The translations under genes were made by a program, and so were the position numbers. A model generated the notes under the pieces. It was not told the DNA's origin and did not search any database. It was given only the letters and a program-made list of their open reading frames with translations. Source: Meghimatium bilineatum (Eukaryota > Mollusca > Gastropoda > Stylommatophora > Philomycidae). From it: a DNA stretch of 64,000 nucleotides. The stretch spans positions 16,719,513 through 16,783,512 of the forward strand of contig CM067315.1 of assembly GCA_034231615.1 (NCBI GenBank), read 5' to 3'. Shown here one piece after another: positions 13,204 through 23,964 of the stretch; within the stretch, counting starts at the first letter, position 1; each line of letters opens with the position of its first letter.

Positions 13204-13450
13204 GTCAGCCGCGGTAGTGTAGTGTTAAGTATTTCGCCCGCGGACTAAAAGACTCGAGTTTAGAGTTTACCCGTTATTCATGGCTTCTATTTTTTTTTTA
13301 AATTCCTCGTGGTTCACTCAGCCACAAGGAAATATGTTACAAAAGCTCATGGCCTGAGGATGTCAAGGAATAGCGCCATCGCTACTGAGAAAGTGGAGAA
13401 GGCGGCGTTCGTTTCTAGTCAACACCGTACCCTATGAAGCTGTTTCATAA
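13204..13450 (+). mobile_element. tRNA-derived SINE, tRNA-Asp-like head
   Basis: The head GCGGTAGTGTAGTGTTAAGT followed by ATTTCGCCCG resembles the 5' half of tRNA-Asp (TCGGTAGTATAGTGGTTAGT) with its A box. A degenerate B box (GAGTTTAGAGTTTACCCG) follows. The body holds GGAATAGCGCCATCGCTACTGAG, shared with 12845-13040, which lacks the head. It is not a functional tRNA: anticodon arm and 3' acceptor pairing are not intact. Confidence 0.6.
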
Positions 13451-14189
13451 CTCATATTAATTTTAAGTTTACATTTGTAATGGTTCTTTCCGATCTTCAA
13501 TACAATAGAGGAGGTTTTTGTGATCAGTATTTGTAAATATGATTTCTAGAAATACTCAATGTATGATCAAGTACGGCACAATAGTCAGCGGTGGTTATCA
13601 TTTGATATTGTATTCTCTTAGGAGTTTACCATCTTGAACAATGTATAACTAGTATAGCTAGAAAACAAGTCCTACACCATGATAGTATTGTGCAATGATC
13701 TCACGCGCTTCATATGTTTGTCTATCGATTTGTCCTTGTTATTTTATTGGATGATGACACAAAGTATACGTAATGCGACAAATAATAAGTATCGTTACCC
13801 AAGAAGAGTAAATCTGCGCTAGATCAGTACGCATCCCTGTTCTGGAGAAGTTGGTTAATACTAAATGGGAAATCCCGCCAATGATTGTGGACAACCCCCA
13901 TTAGTGTGACACTCTTAGTTAGTATTTTCTTGTATTTGTAGATGTCCGTGGTTCAACCCGCAAGAATAATAGGAGAAGGATTTGGATCTACAATAGAAGA
14001 CTGATCTAGCAACAGTGATTGACTGATTTAATCTACAGAAAAAGCAACGTGAGATCGTAAAGAGATGAGTGTTATGTATGAAAGGTTCCGTGCATGCCCT
14101 ACTCTAGAACAAGAAAGTGTTATTTTTCTATTGTTCTTGGTTGCAGATAAGATATTATTTTAATAGTAAGTGAAACTGGTTCTCAGTTG
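13451..14189. other. No gene recognised
   Basis: No domain, SINE head or tandem repeat seen on either strand. Confidence 0.4.
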
Positions 14190-15180
14190 ATGTTTTAGAT
14201 AATTATGTTTAAAATGTTAAAACTATTACATTTATTAGGCCATTAAGTTATATTAATGTTAAATGTGTCAAGACTATACGGGCATCGCTGAAATGTTTGT
14301 TGGCTAAATAAATGAGATTCCAACCGCGAACATTAGTCCAATTTAGTTGTTAGTTATATCATAGAGAAAATAGTGACGCCGCGTTTCTGTTAATCCAGCC
14401 ACCACGATTTCAGGAGAGTCACTGAATTTGGTTAAAAGAATATTCTATAAGTATCCACGACTACACCTTTTACTACTATCATATCAAATTTTGTTCAAAG
14501 TGTCAAGAGCCAATACTATCATTTGCTAAAACATTTGTAGAATTATGTTTATAGTGTGAAAACTATACCATTTGCAGAAGAAAATTATGTGACATATGCA
14601 AGCCATATCACTTCATAACATACAATTTTGCTAAAAGTGTTAAGATGAATTTGTTAACATGATATTAGCGTTATGACTAGCACTGAAGTTTGTTTAAAGT
14701 ATGGAAGAGTTTCTCCATACGACAACCACACACTATCTCTATCTTCGTGCTACAACCGTGTTGATAAGGTAAAGCAAGACGACTGGTGATGTACCAGGAA
14801 GCAGTGGATGACCAGAGTGGTCTATGTGTCTCACAAACGCTTTTCGTTCCACAACGCTATGCTTCCGGCCCGTTGAACATCAGATGTTTCACCCGCGCTG
14901 TCCGTCATATCCAGTCTTCAAATGCTTCACTCAATGCTCTGGCAGACATGCCTTGTGTTTACATCCGTGGCAGAGCTCATCTGTTACCCACTGTCTAGTT
15001 ATGTTGTCATGTGTTAACATATAATTACATTCAACATGCAAACTTTACATCAATTATTCTCAAAATATATTTAATTCTCGTTTATTTCACTTCTGAAATA
15101 TAAAATCAAGAATATACCCTCCTACAAACATATAATGTTATTTAAAATGTCAAGACTATACATTATCCAGCAAAGAGTCG
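14190..15180. repeat. Degenerate repeat zone with unique-looking block 14700-15000
   Basis: Loose repeats of an AAGTGT(C/T)AAGACTATAC...CATTT pattern of about 55-60 bp occur at 14190-14690 and again at 15020-15180. The block between (14700-15000) is GC-richer and has a 70-codon open frame (14786-14998) without recognisable similarity. It could be 5' untranslated sequence of the nearby PDE4 isoform or another insertion. Confidence 0.4.
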
Positions 15181-15483
15181 CTTGTGAAATTAATACTTTT
15201 ACGATTCACTTTCATTGAAAATTTATTGATTCTTTGTTTCGTTTCCCGAAATATTAATTCGCTATTTTATTACCACCGATTTTTTTGTGCTCATGTTTTT
15301 CTGAAGGAATATGCCACATTAGCAGCAGATGTTGGATGTACCTCAGTATATCCTTACACAACACTTGGACATGGTTTTTCTATGACGAATGTTGAAAAGA
15401 ATGTATCATATCTTAAGTGCGTGATTGCTGAATCAAAATGACAGATCTTGATTTACTAGCAACACAAACTGGGCAGTCATTAT

Positions 15484-15497
15484 CAATGACATCATTG
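15484..15497. promoter_or_regulatory. CRE/bZIP-like palindrome upstream of the PDE4 exon
   Basis: CAATGACATCATTG is an inverted repeat (CAATGA/TCATTG, 2-bp spacer) ending 62 bases before the ATG at 15560. Its core TGACATCA differs by one base from the cAMP response element TGACGTCA. Intragenic promoters of mammalian short PDE4 isoforms are known to respond to cAMP. Function here is inference from one short match. Confidence 0.25.
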
Positions 15498-15559
15498 CAA
15501 GAGACGGTTTTATCGTTTCATCATAGGCAAAATTTGTTTCTGAAGTTAGGAATTGGACC

Positions 15560-15849
15560 ATGCAGAAATTGAATTTCTTGTCCCCGCTGTTTCACAAAAA
15601 TGGGAAAAAAAGTGATGGGCGTCTGGGTGGAAGAAAGAATTCTAATGAAAACAGAAAGGGTTCAAGTGAACCCCGAAAGGGGTCGACGGATAAGTTGGAT
15701 AAACCGAAACGTAAAGTGTTTACAATTTTTAATTCTTCTAGACACGCTGAAGACCTCATTGTGACACCCTTTGCTCAGATCCTGGCCAGTCTACGGAGTG
15801 TGCGTGCTAATTACGTCAGTCTTACTAATGTTCCAGGCAACAGAGAGAG
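15560..15849 (+). CDS. dnc: PDE4 (dunce-like) exon: isoform N-terminus plus second half of UCR1
   Basis: cAMP-specific 3',5'-cyclic nucleotide phosphodiesterase, which hydrolyses cAMP in the cytosol. The match is to the regulatory domain UCR1: residues 64-83 ([20 protein letters not shown]) followed by NYVSLTNVP are nearly the Drosophila dunce and vertebrate PDE4 sequence. Residues 1-61 are basic and Ser-rich, unlike any PDE4 end I recall, with RKNS, RKGS and RKGS spaced exactly seven residues apart (25, 32, 39). The ATG at 15560 has A at -3 and an in-frame TAG at 15524-15526, so the frame does not extend further upstream without splicing. The exon ends at 15849 before the donor GTGAGT, leaving phase 2 (AG plus one base). 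A pyrimidine tract and TAG end at 15741, so 15742-15849 could also be used as an internal exon. The PKA site of canonical UCR1 (RRESF) is not in this exon. Identity is near certain; the exact 5' end is less so. Confidence 0.9.
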
Positions 15850-15948
15850 GTGAGTACATGTGCATATTCTAAATATTGCCACACAATCAATATGTAAGTA
15901 GACATAGCAATAAATATGTTAAACACATGTATAGCTTTTGTATGTCGT

Positions 15949-16175
15949 CTTCTTCTTCTTCTTCTTCTTCGTCAAGCTCTTGCAGATGGGCAGGGTGCTG
16001 TCCAGACATCGCAATGTATTTTGTTATGGTTTACAGTTGGCTGCAATATCTGCTCTTTTCGGCCTTGCACATTCTCATTTCAGCATTGTTTCTTGGTAAC
16101 TTTACCCTCTATGGGATGGTACAGCTCCATTCCAAAAACTTCCTTCGCCTCTTACGATGGGAATGACAGGCATTA
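15949..16175 (-). repeat. Fam-A dispersed repeat copy
   Basis: The + strand reads (CTT)n, then CAGATGGGCAGGGTGCTGTC, TGGTTTACAGTTGGCTGC and TCTATGGGATGG, matching 55034-55250. It lies only 100 bp downstream of the PDE4 exon, so it is intronic. Confidence 0.7.
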
Positions 16176-16449
16176 GTGTGACTATTATTTGCTTCTGCGG
16201 AACACGGGGGGTTTCTGTATGTGTTGTTTTGTCATTATGAAGGTATTTCAATCGATACCAAATGGCATTTATCCTTTCCATGTGATTCATATGCAGTTCC
16301 GGTCTCTACTTCTCGTGAACTATGTTGTTTTCTTGGTGAATTTTTTATTTTCGAAAAGTCAGATTGTGTGTGTTTTCATGTATATTTCTAAACATTTGCA
16401 AAACTTAATCATTATGCGTATTTAAACTGCATATATAAGTAAATTATTC

Positions 16450-16860
16450 ATGTAACGAGCAACCACACAGCACATATTAACAGACTTGCTAACACACAGC
16501 ACATGCTAACAGGTAAAAACCGACACAACCCAGCTCAACATACCATTATATTAATATGTTAAAAGGTACATGCAAAAAATAAACTCTGTAACTGAAATTG
16601 AATTGATATAGTTATCAGATCCCCACTTTTAATTGACCACAAGTGTTGGTGTTCGTTTATTGTTGCTGAGTGGACCCCAAAGAAATTTCTGAGTGACAGA
16701 ACCTCCCTCAACTGATACCCAAACCGTAGATAACCGTACTGGAAAGAGCTACACTATCCATTTCGTTACCACGTCCACTGGTTAATGAATTCAATTCAAT
16801 ATTTTTCTTCTCTCTAGTATAATTGATTTTTCCGTGGCATAGTAGAGAAACAGTGAAAAC
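16450..16860. other. No gene recognised
   Basis: Low-complexity ACACAGCACAT/TAACA stretch at 16460-16520, then unassigned DNA. Confidence 0.4.
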
Positions 16861-16863
16861 ATA

Positions 16864-17662
16864 ATGAGTGCAATAGTTGATATCCGAGAAATATCAGTGG
16901 GAGGACATACCATAAATAATTTGACAAATGTGAATGACACTGTTCTAATTGCAAAAAGTGAGGAAGACCTTCACGAATTAATTAATGTAGTAGTCACAGA
17001 AAGTAAAGAGCAAGGCATCATCCTAAATATAAATATAGCAGAAGTAATGGTTATTTCAAAGAAACAAAATGTCACACCTTGCAGGATCAAAGTGAATGGT
17101 ATAGTATTAAAACAGGTCCACCAGCTCAAAAATGTAGGTACAACGATTTTAGCAGATGGATGAAGTTCAACAGAAATAAGATACAGAATAGGGCAGACAA
17201 AAACAACATTCAGAAAAATGAAAATTATATTATGTAATATGACCTTGTCATTAGACGTGAGAAAGAGAGTTATTCAGTGCTATATAACTCCTATACTAAC
17301 ATATGTATGAGAGTATTGGACAATAAGTAAACAGGAAAGTCGGAAATTAGAGGCAATGGAGATGTGGTTCTACAGATGTATGCTGAGAATACCATGGACT
17401 GCCAGAAAAACTAATGTGGACCTTAATCAATAATATAAGGAAAAGACAATCTTCATTTTTTGGCCTCTTCATGAGACAGGGAGGTTTGGAGAACATAGTC
17501 ACAACAGACAAGATTGAAGGCAACTGAGACAGAGGGCGACAATGTGAGAAAATATTGCAGGGAAACACCAGCGATCTTGATACATAATGCCTGAGATAGA
17601 GATCTGTGGAGGGTCATCATCGCCTACGCTAGACAGCTTAGCACCTGTGATGATGATGATAG
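16864..17662 (+). mobile_element. LINE-E: RTE-like LINE 3' half with GATGAT tail
   Basis: The RT catalytic region is present as NDTVLIAKSEEDLHELI, with the usual YADD core decayed to VNDT. Then come QHVNTPCRIKVNG-like sequence, VKNVGTTILADG, YRIGQTKTTFRKM, RVIQCYITPILTYV, KLEAMEMWFYRCMLRIPWTA and LDSLAP. It ends in GATGATGATGAT at 17648-17662. The first 99 codons are open, with several stops after. A second, more decayed copy is at 58830-59448. Confidence 0.85.
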
Positions 17663-18100
17663 TTGGGAAAGTATTCCTCTTGTTGCGTTGAAGAGCTTCG
17701 ATACCGAGCTGTGACGCCTAGTTTACAAGGTGGTTTTAGGTTTGTTTGTTTTTTCCTTGTTTTTTTCTTATCTCATGATTATTCGAAGATACGTGCCATG
17801 TGTGGTACTCTTTGAAGGCAGTGTGCTAAACTTTTGTGAGGGACGGAATACATTTGGGAAACCCCGAATACAATTAAGTCAATCACATGTGCCTCATCAC
17901 CTATAAGGTTCAATAGCTTTAAACTGTGCATAGATACAAACTAATCCTCCAGGAGGCATGACATTTATTGACATAGATACAGAAGTAGATCACGACAAAG
18001 AGATAAAGAGAGTGACAGAATAGTAAAGAGGATTATAGACAGGTAAAGAATATTACAGAGAGGTAAAGATAATGACAGAGAGATACAGATGTATTAGGGA
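17663..18100. other. No gene recognised
   Basis: Nothing assigned. From about 17960 the GTAAAGA/GACAGAG purine-rich pattern grades into the minisatellite. Confidence 0.4.
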
Positions 18101-18109
18101 ACCAAAGAG

Positions 18110-18682
18110 GTAAGGAGGTTTACAGAGACACCGAGAGTGACATAGATGTAAGGAGGTTTACAGAGACATCGAGAGTGACATAGATGTAAGGAGGTTTACA
18201 GAGACACCGAGAGTAACATAAATGTAAGGAGGTTTACAGAGACACCGAGAGTAACATAGATGTAAGGAGGTTTACAGAGACACCGAGAGTAACATAGATG
18301 TAAGGAGGTTTACAGAGACACCGAGAGTAACATAGATGTAAGGAGGTTTACAGAGACACCGAGAGTAACATAGATGTAAGGAGGTTTACAGAGACACCGA
18401 GAGTAACATAGATGTAAGGAGGTTTACAGAGACACCGAGAGTAACATAGATGTAAGGAGGTTTACAGAGACACCGAGAGTAACATAGATGTAAGGCGGTT
18501 TACAGAGACACCGAGAGTAACATAGATGTAAGGAGGTTTACAGAGACACCGAGAGTAACATAGATGTAAGGAGGTTTACAGAGACACCGAGAGTAACATA
18601 GATGTAAGGAGGTTTACAGAGACACCGAGAGTAACATAGATGTAAGGAGGTTTACAGAGACACCGAGAGTGACATAGATGTT
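18110..18682. repeat. 38-bp minisatellite, about 15 near-identical copies
   Basis: Unit GTAACATAGATGTAAGGAGG followed by TTTACAGAGACACCGAGA. Copies in the middle are identical apart from a rare change; outer copies carry GTGACAT. This implies recent homogenisation or expansion. Confidence 0.95.
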
Positions 18683-18799
18683 AATATAGTAGTAGAGATT
18701 TAGATGTAGAGTCAGCCCGAGACGTTAAGATAATGACAGAGATACAACTAGAAGTAGATAGTGTCAAAAGGTAAAGAGAAAGACAGAGTAGTAAAGAGA

Positions 18800-19083
18800 G
18801 TGACATAGATAGAGATACAGAAGTAGATGATACCAGAGATAGAGATACAGAAGTAGATGATACCAGAGATAGAGATACAGAAGTAGATGATACCAGAGAT
18901 AGAGATACAGAAATAGATGATACCAGAGATAGAGATACAGAAGTAGATGATACCATAGATAGAGATACAGAAGTAGATGATACCAGAGATAGAGATACAG
19001 AAGTAGATGATACCATAGATAGAGATACAGAAGTAGATGATACCAGAGATAGAGATACAGAAGTAGATGATACCAGAGAGCTA
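18800..19083. repeat. 30-bp minisatellite, about 9.5 copies
   Basis: Unit GATAGAGATACAGAAGTAGA followed by TGATACCAGA, with CCATAGAT and AAATAG variants. Because 30 is divisible by 3 the minus strand is open for 163 codons as a LVSSTSVSLS repeat; this is a by-product. Confidence 0.95.
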
Positions 19084-19957
19084 AGAAAGATGAAATATAT
19101 GTAAAGAGGCGGACATGGAGATACAGTTTGACTTAATGTGTGTGAGAGATAGACAGACACCGATATAAACAAATCAAAAAGGTACAGTTACATAGATAAA
19201 TAAATCAAGAGAGGTGGAAATAATCAATCAGAAAAAAAAAATAGAGTAGATTGTAAACTCCAGCCCATGCACACCCCATCAGTTTCACAACTTCCTCGCT
19301 GCAGATCGGTTCCTTCCTTTGCGTATGTGAGGTAAAAACATCACGAACAATAGGACCTCTTTGTAAGAACCACCTCTGCATACGATGCGCATATCGTATA
19401 GTGCAGGCGGTTCAATGATCGTTGATACGAATTATCTCTCCGTGCTGCATTGTTCTAGAAGATTACTGATGCACTGTCTCGTTCGGAACTGCTCCGATAT
19501 TGTTAATGTTGATTTTTGTTTTCTTATGAGACGAGGGCTTACTTGGGCACTCTTGTGTTGAGTGTGAGCCAGCCAGAAACGGAGCATCGATTTGGTTCAA
19601 TCAGTCCTCATACTCTGTGCGTTATTTAAATTATAGGAAGGGTATAAAGGGGCGGATTAATTACATTTAGATGTTGTAAAAGGGAACGGTGCGGATCTGT
19701 GAACGGGAAATGCCAGGCAATATTGAGAAACTGGTGGTCAAACACACAAGATAACATATGAGTATAGAAATGGATTTGTGAGTGCATGCTGAATTTGCTA
19801 GCATCAAGATGAATTGCAGTGTTTAAGAACGGAGGGTCAAGCGTGAGAGAGTACAGTAGTGGTCGAGGACAGATGTGAGAATTAGAAAGATTCCGGAGAA
19901 AAGATGAACACTACATGAATATTACAGGTAAGATAGCACATATGAGAGGAATATCTT
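19084..19957. other. No gene recognised
   Basis: Read on both strands without recognisable domains. Contains an A-run at 19230. Confidence 0.4.
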
Positions 19958-21165
19958 CTTCTTTTGCGTATGTTCTCAAACTCCTCCAGATAAGCAGGAT
20001 GTAGTCCAGATAGCTAATGCGCTGTATCATGTTGTGCAGCTTGCCTGCGATATATCTTCATTTCAGACTAGCACAACCGACTTCAGCATGGCTTCTGAGA
20101 TTCTGGGATAGTTTGACTTTGTATGGGGGGAGGACAGTCAACCATATCATCTGAATTCCCTGTGTGTTTAGTTATAAGTCTGTTGATTATCTTCTTCGAA
20201 CACCGGATACGTCCATATGTGCTCAGATCTCATCTTAAGAAAATATTTCAGGATATAAGGGATCAAGGTTCCGCTTCTATGTTGGTTCACTGCTCTTTTT
20301 GAAATCTTCGGTAGGTGTGCTCTATGGACTACGCCCATCCTTACTCCCAATTTGCGCATTCTCGATATTGACTCATGCTTATTCATCTCAAAATTCTCTG
20401 ATTGTGAGAACTCATTGTCTGCTCCATCCATAGGCTGACCATCTGTTGTGGTGGAGAGATTAGCTAATTTGACGGCCCGTTCGTTTCTCTCCACGCCCGC
20501 GTGTCAGGGGACAAAGATAAACGTGAGTTTTCGTAATGAGGCCCTCTAGCTCTCCCTAATGACTACACCCAATCCCTACGTACATCACCTGTTTTCACTT
20601 TCTGAATAATATTCAGTCAGTCACTTAGTATGCACGCATGGAAATAGGCTTGTGATTCCAGCCAGTTAAATGCCTGCGTTACGGCAAATACTTCCATTGT
20701 TAGACTGCTTGTTGTTTGCAGTAAAAGCACCACTGGGGTCGTGTCCAGTTCTTGCTTTTACTCTGGCAGTAAAGGCCCATGTGCATCGGTGGTGACGGAT
20801 GACCGACCTGTCTGTGTAAAGCACAATATCTTTGCCATCGGTATTCTCGCAGATTAGTGCCTTGACCTCAGCATTCACGCTCACTGGGCTGTGCTCCCTG
20901 TACTCTCTATGGAGAGTAATGGCGGTCTTGACTATCTCTTGAAAGACCGTAGGAATATGTATCTATTCCTCGCCAGGAGTTATGTCTTCTGTGGCGCACA
21001 TTGACCTGACCCATTCACGATTTGCCTCTCTTGAGCCTATTTCCCTTCACACGAGGGAGCTCTCTGTGTAGTGGGTGGTCTCTTCCTGTGTCGCCTTTTA
21101 CGACATGCATGGAAGGTCACAGTATCGTAGAAGTGACAATATGGTGCACGTGCATAGTATAATCA
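19958..21165 (-). repeat. Fam-A copy split by a LINE-D insertion
   Basis: The left part (19958-20162) has (CTT)n, AAACTCCTCCAGATAAGCAG, GATGTAGTCCAGATAG and ACTTCAGCATGGCTTC. The right part (21088-21165) resumes with TCGCCTTTTACGACATGCATGG, the next block in the full copy at 55034-55340. A LINE-D fragment fills the gap. Short similar bases (TTCC-CTGTGT) at both junctions may be a worn target duplication. Confidence 0.7.
20163..21087 (-). mobile_element. LINE-D: RNase H type LINE fragment
   Basis: The minus strand, from high to low coordinates, reads VNAEVKALICENTDGKDIVL, then YTDRSVIRHHRCTWAFTARV with the RNase H TDGS motif changed to TDRS. After a decayed stretch come GVERNERAVKLANLSTTTDG, ISRMRKLGVRMGVVHRAHLP and AVNQHRSGTL...MRSEHIWTYPV, the typical zinc-knuckle-like LINE end. 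It is truncated on its 5' side. The same family lies at 35045-36105. I associate this type with molluscan genomes. Confidence 0.8.
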
Positions 21166-21939
21166 AAATAGGTATAAATTAACAGTATATCAATAGTTAA
21201 TATTGTACAATAATAAATAATAATACAGTCATAACCCGAAAGCGATAACAGCACCACATCAGAATACCTGTCCCTAACCATTCGGATGAATGTAGAAAAT
21301 CCTGCCAGCGACTGAATAATGACGATAGGAGTTCAAGTGTACCTTTTAGAAAAATCATATCTGAGCTTTAAAAAGTGTTTATTTCTTCTAACATTTTATG
21401 GTGGAATATCACTTAGTTGAATTTGTAATAGAAATTTTATAATGCTGAAATGTAAAGAACAACTGTTCACCAAAGAGATTAAACAAGTATACATGAAATT
21501 TGTATTGCTGAAATTTAAATTTATCAACAACAAAAATAACAACAAAAAACCGAGTTAATCGGGGAATGATTTTTTTAAATCAACATGCCGAAATCAATAA
21601 GAAATGATATATATAAAGTCTGGTACAAACAATTTTTTTAATTGTTTGACTGATGTTATTAGTTCCTTTGTGTGTATCGTGTATCACCAGGCAATGGCAA
21701 CCGACTCTGGTTGTAAAACCGTCGCATGACCTAGATGGCTGTAACTGCACGAGTCACAGAAATGTCGGCTATTTTTGAAATTAGCCGGCACTTCCACTTT
21801 GATTTAAAATCTCACAGAAAACAAGTCCTTCTCTATGACAGTTTGCGCACTGATCTCATGCAGCGTTAGTTATCTTGTTATATCATACATTTTCCTCGCT
21901 TTCCGCTTGCTGGCGACAAAGTATATCAATCAATCAAAA
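21166..21939. other. No gene recognised
   Basis: AT-rich, no domain seen. Confidence 0.4.
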
Positions 21940-22640
21940 TACCCGTAACCCTTTAGGATCGTAGGGGTACCACATTGGATGCTTCAGCACACAGAGTCCT
22001 CCAGCGAATTATATTCTCAGCGATGTGGATGAGTGTGGAAATATCTTGCGTTGTTTTATTCCTTGATGTTGTCTGTCCATGTCTTTATTTGACCTCCTCT
22101 GCTTCTTCCACCCTCGACATTTCCATGCAGTATTGTTTTTGACAAGGAATCGTGCCTGCGTACATGTCCGATCCATGCCTGTTTTCGTCGTTTCACTATT
22201 GAAAGCAATGGCTCCTGAACACCTGCACACATCTCTACTTTATTTCGTACGTACACATTGGTCTTATGTTCCCTATAGGAAATTCGTAGAATTCGTCTGT
22301 AGCATTTGTACTCGAAAGCCTGTAATCTTCTCTCCATGTCCGCAGTAAGTGTCCACCTCTCACATCCATACAGCACAACAGAAAGCACCAGTGACTTATA
22401 CAGTTTGATTTTCACTCCAACACTGATGTTGCTTTTTCAAATCACAGTTAGCCTTGACAAGAACGCTGAAGCCATCTCCAGCCTTATTTTCATACACAAA
22501 GTATATGATAAGCGTTAAATCATCAGTCACATCAACCAAGATAAGTGACGTTTTGTGAGAGCGGCACGCAGTTATATTCTGGAGAAGGAATTGAAAAATA
22601 ATGTATGTGAAATTCAGATTATTTTTTGTAGCTACACTGT
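21940..22640 (-). mobile_element. RTE-like LINE fragment, RT C-terminal tail
   Basis: The minus strand reads KIKLYKSLVLSVVLYGCERW, LQAFEYKCYRRILRISYREH, KTNVYVRNKVEMCAGVQEPL, RRKQAWIGHVRRHDSLSKTI and NVEGGRSRGGQIKTWTDNIK. This is the typical thumb and C-terminal region of an RTE-like RT. One frame of 119 codons remains open, then it shifts. Confidence 0.85.
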
Positions 22641-23316
22641 GAGTCTGTGGTTATAGCCCACGCGATTTATTAAGTCAAGGGTGTTCATGCGGAACCCTAT
22701 TACCAAAGAAAATGTGAGGAAGAAGATTGGGAAACAAGACCTGATACAAATGATGTGGTTGGTCAAGCACGGAAAATGTGTTTACTTGAGTTGCAAGGCG
22801 ATCCGGTGCAGTTAGAATTGACCTGGTTCAATTCTTGTCAGCTGTAAGAATTATTAGATAAAGCCAAAATGGACTCGGATCTTGGGTTAAACAAAATCGT
22901 GCGTATATAGGCGGCTTTAATCAGCTGCTAAGCAAAGAAAGGTCCATCACAGAGAGTTAAATGGAGATAAGAGACAGGAGATAAGGAGGTGCTTGATAAA
23001 GGAGAGGCTGCTGCATGGATGACAGCTAGTAGTGTGAAAAGAGTAGTCAAATAAATAATAGAAAGTTAACAATTGAAAGACTAGATGAGTCAACAAAGAA
23101 GGTCAAAACAATTACCAATAAAATAGTTGTGGTCAGATGTGAAATAGTACATGATAGTACACAAAATACGATGGTTGCACTTTCACTGAATAAAAACAAA
23201 ATGTCTAATATTAAGTTCAAATCTGAGATTTCTACCTCCCATGTGAACTTCCTGGAAAGAACTCTATAGATGTCCTGTCTCATTTTTAGGGAGATATCCA
23301 CCGAGTTTTATTTCAC
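22641..23316. other. No gene recognised
   Basis: A possible tRNA-like B box (CTGGTTCAATTCTTG near 22830) was seen but no convincing A box. Otherwise unassigned. Confidence 0.35.
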
Positions 23317-23555
23317 ACCTGGAGTAGTCCAACTTTCAGCGGTGTTAAATTTATTTTATTTTTCATATCTGGAGTAGTCTAACTTTCAGCGGTGTTAAAT
23401 TTATTTTATTTTATATCTGGAGTAGTCCAACTTTCAGCGGTGTTAAATTTCTTTTATTTCACACCTGGAGTAGTCCATCTTTCAGCGGTGTTAAATTTAT
23501 TTTATTTCATATCTGGAGTAGTCCATCTTTCAGCGGTGTTAAATTTATTTTATGG
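23317..23555. repeat. Minisatellite of about 50 bp, 5 copies
   Basis: Unit CTGGAGTAGTCCAACTTTCA followed by GCGGTGTTAAATTTATTTTA and a variable TTTCATAT. Confidence 0.9.
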
Positions 23556-23572
23556 AACATTTTGGTAGGGGT

Positions 23573-23680
23573 ATGTGATGGATTAACATGTGATGGATTA
23601 ACATGTGATGGATTAACATGTGATGGATTAACATGTGATGGATTAACATGTGATGGATTAACATGTGATGGATTAATGAA
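23573..23680. repeat. 15-bp minisatellite ATGTGATGGATTAAC, about 7 copies
   Basis: Perfect head-to-tail copies except at the edges. Confidence 0.95.
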
Positions 23681-23731
23681 TTAATAGATGAATAGATGAC
23701 TGTTGATAATATAACGACGAGTAGTACAAGT

Positions 23732-23800
23732 TAGTGCATGTTCGAGGTTAGAGTATTGGTCTCACAATTCTGAGTTTCGACTCCCGGTAAGGAGTGCGTT
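23732..23800 (+). mobile_element. tRNA-derived SINE head
   Basis: GAGGTTAGAGTATTGGTCTC fits an A box. GAGTTTCGACTCCCGG is close to the B box GGTTCGANTCC at the right distance. A T-run follows. The acceptor stem does not close, so it is not a working tRNA gene. Confidence 0.6.
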
Positions 23801-23964
23801 TTTTTTGTTTGAGAATAACTTTAGAATAGAAACCCACCCTGAACGTAACGTTGAGACGGAAGGGATATGCGGCCTTGCAACCACACAAACCACTTGCAAT
23901 CTTCCTGCAACTCTCTAACAGCAACAATGCAATATTGACAGCTTTGTGACAGAACATGCTTGGC

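Noticed and set aside
13204-13290. tRNA-Asp-like gene
   Set aside because: The A-box half fits, but the anticodon arm, T arm and acceptor pairing are broken and it continues into a repeat body; a SINE is the better explanation. The tRNA-like heads at 23732 and 50833 were rejected for the same reason.
15184-15441. 85-codon frame just upstream of the PDE4 exon as an extra coding exon
   Set aside because: No similarity to PDE4 N-termini and no suitable donor linking it to the exon in frame; the start at 15560 is self-sufficient.
18681-19172. 163-codon minus frame of LVSSTSVSLS repeats resembling a secreted repeat protein
   Set aside because: The 30-bp array has a period divisible by three; no promoter, signal peptide or non-repeat domain supports it.
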